Part shown: piece by piece, positions 6,432 to 11,925 of the stretch
How positions within the stretch are numbered: position 1 is the stretch's first letter
Layout: each line of letters opens with the position of its first letter
Assembly: GCA_002762735.1 (NCBI GenBank)
Contig: PCVV01000047.1
Coordinates: 6,282 to 18,915 of the forward strand
Source of the DNA: Candidatus Pacearchaeota archaeon CG11_big_fil_rev_8_21_14_0_20_30_13
GTDB lineage: Archaea > Nanobdellota > Nanobdellia > Pacearchaeales > GW2011-AR1
Direction: 5' to 3'
Length of the DNA: 12,634 bases
Made by a program: the position numbers and the translations under genes
The notes under the pieces: model-generated
Database searches by the model: none
Told to the model about the DNA's origin: nothing
Seen by the model: only the letters and a program-made list of their open reading frames with translations

Positions 6432-6668
6432 ATGAACAAAAGAAATTTACAAATTGCCATCGCAGGAGTTGCTCTTCTCATAATTGCAATCCTTTTAATT
6501 GGAACGGTCTTAATTTCTGCAGCAAGATCGAACCAACAAAATAATTTTTATATTAAAAAGACAATAAATTATAATTATATTTCTTACCATTCCCAGAAAA
6601 TGCAGAACCGGGTAAATGTTCCCTGGAATGTTCCAAATCCTCAAGCATCTTGCCAGAGAATTCAATGA
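6432..6668 (+). CDS. Small single-helix membrane protein, hypothetical
   Basis: The gene encodes 78 residues. A short basic N-terminus (MNKR) is followed by one strongly hydrophobic segment at about residues 8-30, then a polar tail rich in Asn, Gln, Tyr and Lys with one Cys near the end. The layout suits a type II anchored protein or an uncleaved signal anchor. I see no pilin-type cleavage site and do not recognise the family. The ATG lies 10 nt after tRNA-Gly with no clear TATA-like box or Shine-Dalgarno site. The stop codon overlaps the next ATG (ATGA at 6665-6668), which supports its being a real gene translationally coupled to the RNase P subunit gene. The tail has low complexity and could be poorly conserved. 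Confidence 0.55.
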   Translation: MNKRNLQIAIAGVALLIIAILLIGTVLISAARSNQQNNFYIKKTINYNYISYHSQKMQNRVNVPWNVPNPQASCQRIQ

Positions 6669-6949
6669 AAAGGGCTAAACTTTCTAAGCACGAAACTAAA
6701 GAGAAAATTCAAAAATTTTTTATTGAAATAAAAAATAAAACTCCAAAAGAGATTAAGAAAATAAAAAAAATTTCTAAAAATCAGAAAGTTCCTCTTAAAG
6801 AAAATAAAAAACTTTTTTGTAAAGACTGTTTAACTCCTTTTAAAGGAAATGAAAAAATAAGGATTAAAAAAGATTACAAAACAATTAAATGTGCAATATG
6901 TGAAAAATTAAAAAGAATCTATTTGTCAAAAAAACTCCAAACTGCATAA
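6665..6949 (+). CDS. rnp4: RNase P protein component 4-like (Rpp21/Rpr2 family)
   Basis: The protein is 94 residues from the ATG at 6665. A TTG at 6650 is in frame, but the ATGA overlap with the preceding gene favours 6665. The N-terminal half is Lys-rich and helical. It is followed by KKLFCKDCLTPFKGNEKIRI and then CAICEKLKRI, a zinc ribbon with Cys52, Cys55, Cys76 and Cys79. This is the Rpr2 pattern of archaeal RNase P subunit Rpp21: FCKxC, a Gly-Asn turn, an R-I strand, then a second CxxC ending in a basic Lys-Arg-Ile. The family helps the catalytic RNA remove 5' leaders from pre-tRNA, and the gene lies directly after a tRNA gene. At 94 residues it is somewhat shorter than better-known archaeal homologues of about 115-120. 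The 3' end overlaps a convergent gene by 31 nt. Confidence 0.75.
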   Translation: MKRAKLSKHETKEKIQKFFIEIKNKTPKEIKKIKKISKNQKVPLKENKKLFCKDCLTPFKGNEKIRIKKDYKTIKCAICEKLKRIYLSKKLQTA

Positions 6950-7104
6950 ACAACTAAAGAAGAGAGAAGAAATGCTAAGAGAAAAGAATACCAAAGTCCT
7001 TCATATTCTCCAAAGACCATTTTTGAGTTTGAGTAAAATAATCCTATTAAAACCCCAACTATCACAGAAGAACCTAATTTAATCCAATCTGGTTTAAAGT
7101 TCAT
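6919..7104 (-). CDS. Small two-helix membrane protein, hypothetical
   Basis: The 61-residue protein has two predicted membrane helices at about residues 10-25 and 38-58, joined by a short polar loop (SNSKMVFGEYEGLW) and ending in a charged FFDK tail. I do not recognise the family. It is transcribed from its own promoter: a TATA-like box lies about 24 nt upstream of the ATG, which predicts a leaderless message. Its last 31 nt overlap the 3' end of the convergent RNase P subunit gene. The good promoter spacing and consistent hydrophobicity support a real gene. Its role is unknown. Confidence 0.6.
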   Translation of the reverse strand: MNFKPDWIKLGSSVIVGVLIGLFYSNSKMVFGEYEGLWYSFLLAFLLSSLVVYAVWSFFDK

Positions 7105-7120
7105 ATTATGAATTATCCTT

Positions 7121-7133
7121 AAAATTATTTAAA
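7121..7133 (-). promoter_or_regulatory. TATA-like box of the two-helix membrane protein gene
   Basis: On the minus strand TTTAAATAATTTT is centred about 24 nt upstream of the ATG at 7104. This implies a leaderless transcript. Confidence 0.5.
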
Positions 7134-7144
7134 TCTATTGTTAT

Positions 7145-7342
7145 TTATGCTTTCTTAAATTTAGCAATTAGTTCTAGATTATCTGCTTGTCCTAAAAATA
7201 CTGATCTGCAACAAAATCTTTCAAGCCCTAATTCTTCAAGAACTTTCTTTTTATTTTCCCCTTCTTCGATTCTTTTTTTGTATTCTTCCCACAAATGTCC
7301 TATGGGTTTACCACATGAAAAGCACCTAACTGGAATGATCAT
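7145..7342 (-). CDS. rpoN: DNA-directed RNA polymerase subunit N (Rpo10)
   Basis: The 65-residue protein starts MIIPVRCFSCGKPIG and contains the later FCCRSVFL. Together these supply the CxxC plus CC zinc-binding set that defines Rpo10/RPB10. The subunit helps assemble Rpo3 and Rpo11 with the large subunits. A GTG at 7354 would add four residues. The family almost always begins at MIIPVRC, and a TATA-like box lies 26 nt upstream of the ATG at 7342, so I choose the ATG. In many archaea rpoN sits with uL13 and uS9. Here it stands alone with its own promoter, a few kb from rpo3 and rpo4. Confidence 0.97.
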   Translation of the reverse strand: MIIPVRCFSCGKPIGHLWEEYKKRIEEGENKKKVLEELGLERFCCRSVFLGQADNLELIAKFKKA

Positions 7343-7362
7343 ATAATAGTTCACTACTTTTA

Positions 7363-7374
7363 GTTTTTAAAACT
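7363..7374 (-). promoter_or_regulatory. TATA-like box of rpoN
   Basis: On the minus strand AGTTTTAAAAAC is centred 26 nt upstream of the rpoN ATG at 7342, giving a leaderless mRNA and supporting that start over GTG 7354. Confidence 0.65.
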
Positions 7375-7436
7375 TACTGTTTATTATTTTTCTTTTTTCT
7401 GAGACTCTTTTTTAAAATTAGAGATTAAAAAATATA

Positions 7437-7446
7437 AATATTTAAA
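7437..7446 (+). promoter_or_regulatory. TATA-like box of the zinc-ribbon gene
   Basis: ATATTTAAAA would place the transcription start near 7467, leaving a leader of about 15 nt that holds the Shine-Dalgarno site. A second AT-rich stretch at 7452-7465 is a possible alternative. Confidence 0.45.
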
Positions 7447-7470
7447 AACAAAATAATATAAAATAACTTT

Positions 7471-7478
7471 AGAGGTGA
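7471..7478 (+). promoter_or_regulatory. Shine-Dalgarno site of the zinc-ribbon gene
   Basis: AGAGGTGA lies with its AGGT core 5 nt before the ATG at 7482. It is the strongest ribosome binding site in the window and fixes the start of this very short gene. Confidence 0.75.
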
Positions 7479-7481
7479 CTT

Positions 7482-7634
7482 ATGGAAAAAAAATGTCTTT
7501 ATTGCAAACGTGAACTCTCCGAAGATAGTGTCATTGATTTTTGCGAGTCCTGTGGAAGAGGAGTTTGGGGGGAAAGAATGCTCAATACAATCGTGCAAAA
7601 GATGGAAACCTCGAGAAATAGTGGAGATTTGTAA
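7482..7634 (+). CDS. Small zinc-ribbon protein (50 aa)
   Basis: A 50-residue reading frame begins MEKKCLYCKREL. It has two CxxC pairs, Cys5/Cys8 and Cys21/Cys24, followed by GRGVWGERMLNTIVQ and a charged helix ending SGDL. I recognise the pattern (CxYCxxE, VIDFCExCGxGVWGE, then a helix ending GDL) as a small conserved archaeal zinc-finger protein with no established function. A consensus Shine-Dalgarno site 5 nt upstream and a TATA-like box support expression. It diverges from rpoN and precedes the ribosomal operon, which suggests a nucleic-acid or RNA-polymerase-related role. That role is inference only. Oligo-T runs at 7641-7657 probably terminate the transcript. Confidence 0.8.
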   Translation: MEKKCLYCKRELSEDSVIDFCESCGRGVWGERMLNTIVQKMETSRNSGDL

Positions 7635-7667
7635 ATTCTCTTTTTCTAGAATTTTTTGAAGGGATAA

Positions 7668-7677
7668 GTTTTTAAAT
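7668..7677 (+). promoter_or_regulatory. TATA-like box of the L21e-rpo4-ribosomal operon
   Basis: The TTTTTAAAT tract is centred about 26 nt upstream of the L21e ATG at 7699. This implies a leaderless first cistron and argues against the in-frame ATG at 7681. Confidence 0.65.
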
Positions 7678-7698
7678 GGAATGTTTTTCTCAATACTA

Positions 7699-7965
7699 AT
7701 GGTAAGAAGAAAAAACATAAGACTTAGAGGCAAAGTTAGTCTCAGTAAATATTTTCAAAAATTTGAAGAAAATGATTCTGTTGCAGTAAAGAGAGAGATC
7801 TCTGTAAATGCAAGTTTTCCAAAAAGACTTCAGGGAAGAACCGGCGTTGTTAAAGGAAAAAAAGGAAAAGCGTACATAATTAAATTAAAAGACCAAGCAA
7901 AAGAAAAAGAATTTTTGATTCAACCAATACACTTAAAAAAAATAGTTTCGATTAATTCAAAATGA
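7699..7965 (+). CDS. rpl21e: 50S ribosomal protein L21e (eL21)
   Basis: The 88-residue basic protein starts MVRRKNIRLRGKVSLSKYFQ. The family core follows: VKREISVNASFPKRLQGRTG, then a KGKKGKAYIIKLKD strand, ending in an IQPIHLKKI tail. eL21 is an SH3-like protein of the archaeal and eukaryotic large subunit. An upstream in-frame ATG at 7681 would add six hydrophobic residues, but the TATA-like box spacing places the start at 7699. It is the first gene of an eight-gene plus-strand operon. Its stop codon overlaps the rpo4 ATG as ATGA. The order L21e, rpo4, DUF655 is widely conserved in archaea. Confidence 0.95.
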   Translation: MVRRKNIRLRGKVSLSKYFQKFEENDSVAVKREISVNASFPKRLQGRTGVVKGKKGKAYIIKLKDQAKEKEFLIQPIHLKKIVSINSK

Positions 7966-8252
7966 TAAAAAATACAACTCCCCTTAGTATGCAAGAATCT
8001 TTAGAGTATATAAAAAATCCAGAACTTAAAGCATTTATAAAAAAATTCACAAGTTTAAATGAGAAAAAAGCTAAAGAACTTAGAGAGAAACTTGTTGGAT
8101 TAAACCTAATTAAATTAAATGAAATGCACATTTCGAAACTCATTGAAATGATGCCTGAAGAAAGGGAAGAACTTGCGAAAATCTTATCCGATTCTAACCT
8201 TGACGAAAATGAATCAAATGCAATATTATCAACAATTAAAGAACATCAATAA
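7962..8252 (+). CDS. rpoF: DNA-directed RNA polymerase subunit F (Rpo4)
   Basis: The 96-residue acidic and helical protein fits Rpo4/RPB4, which pairs with Rpo7 to form the RNA polymerase stalk and contributes to open-complex stability and transcript binding. The N-terminal strand region (TTPLSMQESLEYIKN) is followed by a helical HRDC-like domain ending in a short helix with SDSNLDENESNAILSTIKEH. The sequence alone is divergent. Its place between L21e and the DUF655 gene is the conserved archaeal position of rpoF and makes the call firm. The ATG overlaps the L21e stop codon (7962-7965), implying translational coupling. Confidence 0.9.
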   Translation: MIKNTTPLSMQESLEYIKNPELKAFIKKFTSLNEKKAKELREKLVGLNLIKLNEMHISKLIEMMPEEREELAKILSDSNLDENESNAILSTIKEHQ

Positions 8253-8257
8253 AGAAA

Positions 8258-8794
8258 ATGGCAAAAGAAGATTATGCAACAGTACTAGAATATTTACCGA
8301 ACGGGTATCCCTTGGAGAAAAAGATGATGCCAATCGTTCAAGCTATTGGTAAAGAAAATTTTACTCTTCTAGAGCTAGTCCCTAGGAGAGGAATAAACAT
8401 AGAAATCGGAGAAGACGTTTATATCGGAGAAGGTCGAAGAGATAAAGTTTATTATATCCTTGGGAGACTCAAGAGAGAAAGATTAACTGAATCTGCTAAA
8501 AATCAACTCCAAGAAATCATCGTCAATAGGGTTAAAGAAAATGAAGCCAAAATGGTTAAGTTTTTTAATGAATCCTCTGCAATAAATAAAAGATTGCACT
8601 TGATTGAGCTTCTTCCAGGGCTCGGAAAAAAACATATGAACGAGATTTTGAAGCAAAGGGAAGAAAAATCTTTTGAATCGTTCAAGGAGATGAAAGAAAG
8701 AATTCCAAATCTCCCTGACCCTGAAAAAGCAGTTGAAAAAAGAATCTTTCAAGAGCTAACCCAAATGGAAAAGTACAATCTATTCACCGCATAA
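8258..8794 (+). CDS. DUF655 family RNA/nucleotide-binding protein
   Basis: The 178-residue protein starts MAKEDYATVLEYLPNGYP, the usual DUF655 opening. Residues 1-95 look like a small beta-barrel (OB-like) domain with the conserved VYIGEGRRDKVYYILGRL. Residues about 112-145 contain LIELLPGLGKKHMNEILKQR, a helix-hairpin-helix motif that contacts nucleic acid. The family is archaeal, lies next to rpoF in most genomes and is usually followed by ksgA, the 16S rRNA dimethyladenosine methyltransferase. Here ksgA is missing and uS13 follows after a single base. A role in rRNA or ribosome biogenesis is inferred from context. The start codon lies 5 nt after the rpoF stop. Confidence 0.93.
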   Translation: MAKEDYATVLEYLPNGYPLEKKMMPIVQAIGKENFTLLELVPRRGINIEIGEDVYIGEGRRDKVYYILGRLKRERLTESAKNQLQEIIVNRVKENEAKMVKFFNESSAINKRLHLIELLPGLGKKHMNEILKQREEKSFESFKEMKERIPNLPDPEKAVEKRIFQELTQMEKYNLFTA

Positions 8795-8795
8795 A

Positions 8796-9329
8796 ATGGA
8801 ACAACAAGAAACACAACAAAAAAGTCAAGAGAGAATAGTTAGAATTTTATCTAAAGATATAGAGGGACGTATGAAACTTTACGCAGGATTAACAAAGATA
8901 AAAGGAGTTTCATGGACAATATCTAACGCCGTTTGTAACTTGCTTAAAATTGATAAAAATAAAAGAATAGGTGAATTGACTGACACAGAGATTGCAAAAA
9001 TAACTGAATTCTTAAAAAATCCGAAGGCTCCTGGATTTATTTTTAATAGAAGATCTGACCTTGAAACTGGTGAAGATAAACATTTAATTGGGGTAGATTT
9101 AGAATTAAAACAAGAATTTGATATAAAAAGATTGAAAAAAATAAAAAGTTATAGAGGACTTAGACATCTTTTGGGTCTTCCTTTAAGAGGACAAAGAACA
9201 AAAGCAAACTTTAGAAAAAATAGAAGAAAGAGTTCAGGAATTCAAAAGAAAGGTCCTAAGGCTGAAGCAAATGCTAAAGCGGCCGTTAAAGGAAAGGAAA
9301 TGCCTAAAGGGAAAGGGAGCAAAAAATGA
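8796..9329 (+). CDS. rpsM: 30S ribosomal protein uS13
   Basis: The 177-residue protein begins with a Gln-rich leader (residues 1-13). The uS13 body follows, with a helix-two-turn-helix region (LYAGLTKIKGVSWTISNAVC, 28-47) and the subunit-interface motif GLRHLLGLPLRGQRT at 121-135. uS13 sits in the 30S head and contacts the large subunit and the P-site tRNA. A basic Lys/Ala/Gly tail from about residue 140 is longer than in bacterial proteins. It starts 1 nt after the DUF655 stop codon and its own stop overlaps uS4 (ATGA at 9326-9329). The order uS13-uS4-uS11-rpo3 is the standard archaeal arrangement. Confidence 0.97.
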   Translation: MEQQETQQKSQERIVRILSKDIEGRMKLYAGLTKIKGVSWTISNAVCNLLKIDKNKRIGELTDTEIAKITEFLKNPKAPGFIFNRRSDLETGEDKHLIGVDLELKQEFDIKRLKKIKSYRGLRHLLGLPLRGQRTKANFRKNRRKSSGIQKKGPKAEANAKAAVKGKEMPKGKGSKK

Positions 9330-9784
9330 AAAGAAAACATAAACAATATTCAAGACCAAAGAGACCATTTGACAAAGCAAGAATTGAGGAAGAAGGGGTG
9401 ATCAAAAAAAGTTATGGCTTAAAAAATAAAAGAGAGATTTGGAAGGCCGACGCTAAAGTGAGGGTAATGAGACAAAAAGCAAAAAAATTAATCAAAGCTT
9501 CACCTGAAGAACAAAAAGCACTCTTTGAAAGATTACAAAAAATTGGAATGAAAGTTTCATCCATCTCAGATGTTTTAGGATTAGACAAAACAAGTTATTT
9601 AGATCGAAGATTACAAACAATTGTTCTTAAAAACAAGATTGCAACAACTGCTAAGACTGCTAGACAAATGATTTCACACCGAAGGATACTTGTTAATGGT
9701 GCAGTGGTTGATAGTCCCTCTTATATTGTCCCCATCTCTTTAGAAAATAAAATTGAATTAAAGAAGAAAATAAAAGCTCGATAA
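9326..9784 (+). CDS. rpsD: 30S ribosomal protein uS4
   Basis: The 152-residue protein has the archaeal uS4 start (KHKQYSRPKRPFDKARIEEE), a helical body, and the S4 RNA-binding domain at about residues 92-139, with LDRRLQTIVLKNKIA, then RQMISHRRILVNG and the final strand SYIVP. uS4 is a primary binder of 16S rRNA that nucleates 30S assembly. It is somewhat shorter than many archaeal homologues (about 170-180 residues), mainly for lack of a long C-terminal tail. It is coupled to uS13 by a 4-nt overlap and separated from uS11 by one base. Confidence 0.97.
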   Translation: MKRKHKQYSRPKRPFDKARIEEEGVIKKSYGLKNKREIWKADAKVRVMRQKAKKLIKASPEEQKALFERLQKIGMKVSSISDVLGLDKTSYLDRRLQTIVLKNKIATTAKTARQMISHRRILVNGAVVDSPSYIVPISLENKIELKKKIKAR

Positions 9785-9785
9785 A

Positions 9786-10307
9786 ATGGTCAAAGAAACA
9801 AAGAAACAAAAAAAATTGGAAGCTGAAAAAGAAGAGGTTTTAGTAGAAATTCCTTCTGAAGAAATTCTTGAAGAAGAAGTTTTGGAAGAAAGTGATTCTG
9901 AGGAGGAGCATTCTGGAAGATCTACAGCAAGCAAAGAATCTGAAGCAGTAATTCACATTTATACTTCTTTCAATAATACCCTAGTTCATGTTACTGACAT
10001 GTCTGGAAAAACAATTTCTAAAGTTACTGGTGGAATGATAACTAAACATAGTAGATTAAAATCTAATCCTACAATTGGAATGTTTATTGCTAAAAGAATT
10101 GCTGAAGAAGTTAAAGATCTTGGAATAAAGTCTTTTTATGTTAGAATTAGATCTAAAACAAGAAATCCTGCTCCTGGTCCAGGAGCCCACAGTATCGTAA
10201 AAAGCTTAACGAGAGATGGTTTTAAAATTTTGAATATTCTTGACACAACGAGGATGCCCCGTGGTGGACCTAAAGTAAAGGGAGGTAGACGTGGTAGAAG
10301 ACCTTAG
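9786..10307 (+). CDS. rpsK: 30S ribosomal protein uS11 with an acidic N-terminal extension
   Basis: The uS11 body starts near residue 54 (AVIHIYTSFNNTLVHVTDMSG). It continues with KHSRLKSNPTIGMFIAKRIA and VRIRSKTRNPAPGPGAH, and ends in the basic GGPKVKGGRRGRRP tail. uS11 lines the 30S platform near the mRNA exit and the anti-Shine-Dalgarno helix. The first ~53 residues are additional: a Lys-rich start, then a strongly acidic stretch (about residues 13-41, dominated by Glu), then a Ser-rich linker. Archaeal uS11 is usually near 130 residues, against 173 here. The ATG at 9786 lies 1 nt after the uS4 stop, and no alternative start is obvious near the core, so the extension seems real. Confidence 0.96.
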   Translation: MVKETKKQKKLEAEKEEVLVEIPSEEILEEEVLEESDSEEEHSGRSTASKESEAVIHIYTSFNNTLVHVTDMSGKTISKVTGGMITKHSRLKSNPTIGMFIAKRIAEEVKDLGIKSFYVRIRSKTRNPAPGPGAHSIVKSLTRDGFKILNILDTTRMPRGGPKVKGGRRGRRP

Positions 10308-10322
10308 ACAAACAAAATTACA

Positions 10323-10622
10323 ATGAAAAAAAATGTGGATTCTAAAAAATTGGAAAAAAGTGCAGAAGAAGTTGTAGAATTTTTTGTTAAAGACTTAGAA
10401 AAATTAGCTAAAAGCGAACAAGAAAAAATAAATTTAATGAGGGAAAAACAAGAAGCTTGGGATTGGATTGGATCACGTAAAACTACTTTTGCGATTATCT
10501 TAAAAAATTTAAGTAAGGATTATACTCTTTTTTTGGATAAGATTTCACAGAAGATTCCTTTAAAAGATTTAAATAATTATCATATTCAAATAAATAAATT
10601 TAAGAACTATCGATTTGAGTAG
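10323..10622 (+). CDS. Hypothetical helical protein in the ribosomal operon
   Basis: The 99-residue protein is Lys- and Glu-rich and largely helical. The N-terminal half (residues about 8-45) looks like a charged amphipathic helix or coiled coil. The second half has WDWIGSRKTTFAIILKNLSK and a C-terminal FKNYRFE. I see no cysteine motif, no signal and no membrane segment. It sits between uS11 (15-nt gap) and rpo3 (3-nt gap) on the same strand, so it is surely co-transcribed with them. A very divergent GatC-like subunit of tRNA-dependent amidotransferase is a weak possibility: small archaeal GatC-like proteins share a similar N-terminal helix and a later F-x-x-x-L-K-N pattern. I would not name it from this sequence. 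Confidence 0.75.
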   Translation: MKKNVDSKKLEKSAEEVVEFFVKDLEKLAKSEQEKINLMREKQEAWDWIGSRKTTFAIILKNLSKDYTLFLDKISQKIPLKDLNNYHIQINKFKNYRFE

Positions 10623-10625
10623 AAG

Positions 10626-11342
10626 ATGAAGATGATAAAAAATATAGATGAGAAACAAGTTTTCAAAATGAAGATGAGTGAGAATATTGCAAACGCAATA
10701 AGAAGGAGTGTAGGATTAATTCCTACAATTGCTATCGATGAAGTAGAAATTTCAAGAAACGATTCTCCTCTTTATGATGAAACTCTTGCCCATAGGTTGG
10801 GTCTTGTTCCTATAAAAAGTGAAAAATCATTAAAGGAAGGAGATACTTTGAAATTTAAGCTTGAATCAAAAAAAGAAGGAACTGTTTATTCTGGAGATAT
10901 TAAAGGAGATGTTGAGGTTATCTATGGGAAGATTCCACTTACCATCTTGAATGGTGATCAAGAGTTGAAAGTTAAAGGAAAAACGAAAATGGGAACTGGA
11001 AGAGAACATGCAAAATTTTCTCCTGGACTTCTTTTTTATAGAGATATAACTGAAATTACAATGGATAAAGAATTTGAGAAAGAGATCTCTGAAAAATTCC
11101 CACAAAATGAAATTAAGATTAAGGGGAGTAAAATTACATTTAGAGATGATCAAGAAAGAACACTTCTTGATTTTTGCGAAGGGCTTGTACAAAAAGCAAA
11201 AAAGAAAATTGAAGTCGAAGAAACTGGAGAATTTCTTTTTACTATTGAGTCATTTGGGCAGATGAAAGCAGAAGAAATTTTTAAAAAAGCGGTAGATATT
11301 CTAAAAAAAGAACTTAAACAAATTCCAAAAGAATTAAAATAA
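10626..11342 (+). CDS. rpoD: DNA-directed RNA polymerase subunit D (Rpo3)
   Basis: The 238-residue protein is the archaeal counterpart of bacterial alpha and RPB3 and forms the assembly platform with Rpo11, Rpo10 and Rpo12. The dimerisation region contains ENIANAIRRSVGLIPTIAID (19-38), followed by SPLYDETLAHRLGLVPIKS (47-65), the family signatures. The inserted second domain (about 70-185) lacks the cysteines that bind a [4Fe-4S] cluster in some archaeal Rpo3 proteins, so this subunit has no cluster. The C-terminus returns to the dimerisation helix (ESFGQMKAEEIFKKAVDILKK). The start could also be Met3 at 10632. It is the last gene of the operon. Oligo-T runs at about 11364-11369 and 11434-11440 follow its stop codon. 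Confidence 0.96.
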   Translation: MKMIKNIDEKQVFKMKMSENIANAIRRSVGLIPTIAIDEVEISRNDSPLYDETLAHRLGLVPIKSEKSLKEGDTLKFKLESKKEGTVYSGDIKGDVEVIYGKIPLTILNGDQELKVKGKTKMGTGREHAKFSPGLLFYRDITEITMDKEFEKEISEKFPQNEIKIKGSKITFRDDQERTLLDFCEGLVQKAKKKIEVEETGEFLFTIESFGQMKAEEIFKKAVDILKKELKQIPKELK

Positions 11343-11448
11343 AAAAATTTAGCTAATTCTTTGAATTTTTTCGAAAATTTTGCAAAAAAAATATTGTTTA
11401 TTGATTGGAAGAGGAAGGTTATTTTGGAAAGAATTTTTTTGAAGATAA

Positions 11449-11485
11449 AAAAAGCCCCCGCAAAAAGAAGCGAGATGGGGGCTTT
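11449..11485 (-). terminator. Hairpin terminator, probably bidirectional
   Basis: AAAGCCCCC (11451-11459) and GGGGGCTTT (11477-11485) form a perfect 9-bp stem around a 17-nt loop. On the minus strand the stem is followed by an unbroken T-run, like a bacterial intrinsic terminator, which would end the two-gene unit at 11493-11860. On the plus strand it lies about 110 nt after rpo3, so it may also stop read-through from the ribosomal operon. The convergent position supports this. Confidence 0.7.
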
Positions 11486-11492
11486 CGAAATT

Positions 11493-11702
11493 TTAAGATT
11501 TGCCAGATCTTCGTGAAGGTTTAATTTTGATAAAAGCAAAGATCATAACGAAAATTTCCATTAATACTAGTAAGAATATCACAAGAAGAGGAGAGAGGGG
11601 AAATTTTTCCTTTAGAATGAAATATCCTGATTGTATAATTCCTGGAAAATAGACCATTATTATTACTCCGAGGAAGATTAAGATTTTTTTTATTATTCTC
11701 AT
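11493..11702 (-). CDS. Small two-helix membrane protein, hypothetical
   Basis: The 69-residue protein has a basic N-terminus (MRIIKK), two hydrophobic helices at about residues 6-24 and 37-58, and a basic tail (KIKPSRRSGKS). Both ends are positively charged, which by the positive-inside rule puts both in the cytoplasm. I do not recognise a family. A ribosome binding site AAAAGGT has its AGGT core 6 nt before the ATG. The gene lies 11 nt downstream of the 48-residue membrane protein gene and ends just before the hairpin terminator, so the two form a short operon. Confidence 0.65.
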   Translation of the reverse strand: MRIIKKILIFLGVIIMVYFPGIIQSGYFILKEKFPLSPLLVIFLLVLMEIFVMIFAFIKIKPSRRSGKS

Positions 11703-11713
11703 TTTTTTACCTT

Positions 11714-11860
11714 TTAGTTTATTGATTTTTCATAATATTTTGTTTGAGGGTTTCCGCGTAATTTGAAGATCACGACATAAGTGCCTACTAATGTGACGAA
11801 GATTAACATTAACCCCATTATTAGCACTGCGATATTTGAAGGAATTTCTATTGCGAACAT
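11714..11860 (-). CDS. Very small membrane protein (48 aa), hypothetical
   Basis: An ATG at 11860 opens a 48-codon frame ending with TAA at 11714-11716. The protein has one hydrophobic helix at about residues 9-33 (IAVLIMGLMLIFVTLVGTYV) and a polar, basic tail ending YYEKSIN. Support comes from a TATA-like box about 35 nt upstream, a short leader with AAAAGGT placed 5 nt before the ATG, and the tight 11-nt spacing to the next membrane protein gene. The function is unknown. Confidence 0.6.
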   Translation of the reverse strand: MFAIEIPSNIAVLIMGLMLIFVTLVGTYVVIFKLRGNPQTKYYEKSIN

Positions 11861-11888
11861 AATTTACCTTTTGTTTTATTTTTGAAAA

Positions 11889-11899
11889 TTATTTAAATA
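11889..11899 (-). promoter_or_regulatory. TATA-like box of the two-gene membrane protein operon
   Basis: On the minus strand ATATTTAAATA and the adjacent AT-rich bases place a transcription start near 11870. This leaves a leader of about 10 nt that contains the AGGT ribosome binding site. Confidence 0.5.
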
Positions 11900-11925
11900 T
11901 GGACTTGTTTATCTTTATTTTTATT

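Noticed and set aside
6347..6544. Possible 65-codon plus-strand protein
   Set aside because: It begins inside tRNA-Gly and overlaps the small membrane protein gene in another frame.
6650..6664. TTG start for the RNase P subunit
   Set aside because: The ATG at 6665 overlaps the preceding stop codon as ATGA, the coupling pattern seen elsewhere in the window.
7343..7354. GTG start for rpoN
   Set aside because: The Rpo10 family begins at MIIPVRC, and the TATA-like box is 26 nt from that ATG.
7355..7470. Possible box C/D or other small RNA between rpoN and the zinc-ribbon gene
   Set aside because: A CTGA is present, but I could find no matching box C (RTGATGA) at suitable spacing. The interval is explained by two divergent promoters.
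7681..7698. Upstream ATG for L21e
   Set aside because: It would lie within a few bases of the TATA-like box, and the added hydrophobic residues do not belong to the family.
7425..7733. 102-codon minus-strand frame
   Set aside because: It runs antisense to the zinc-ribbon gene and the L21e promoter and start. Its low-complexity Phe/Leu composition is typical of the complement of AT-rich coding DNA.
11150..11539. 129-codon minus-strand frame
   Set aside because: It is antisense to the end of rpo3, crosses the hairpin terminator and has no start signals.
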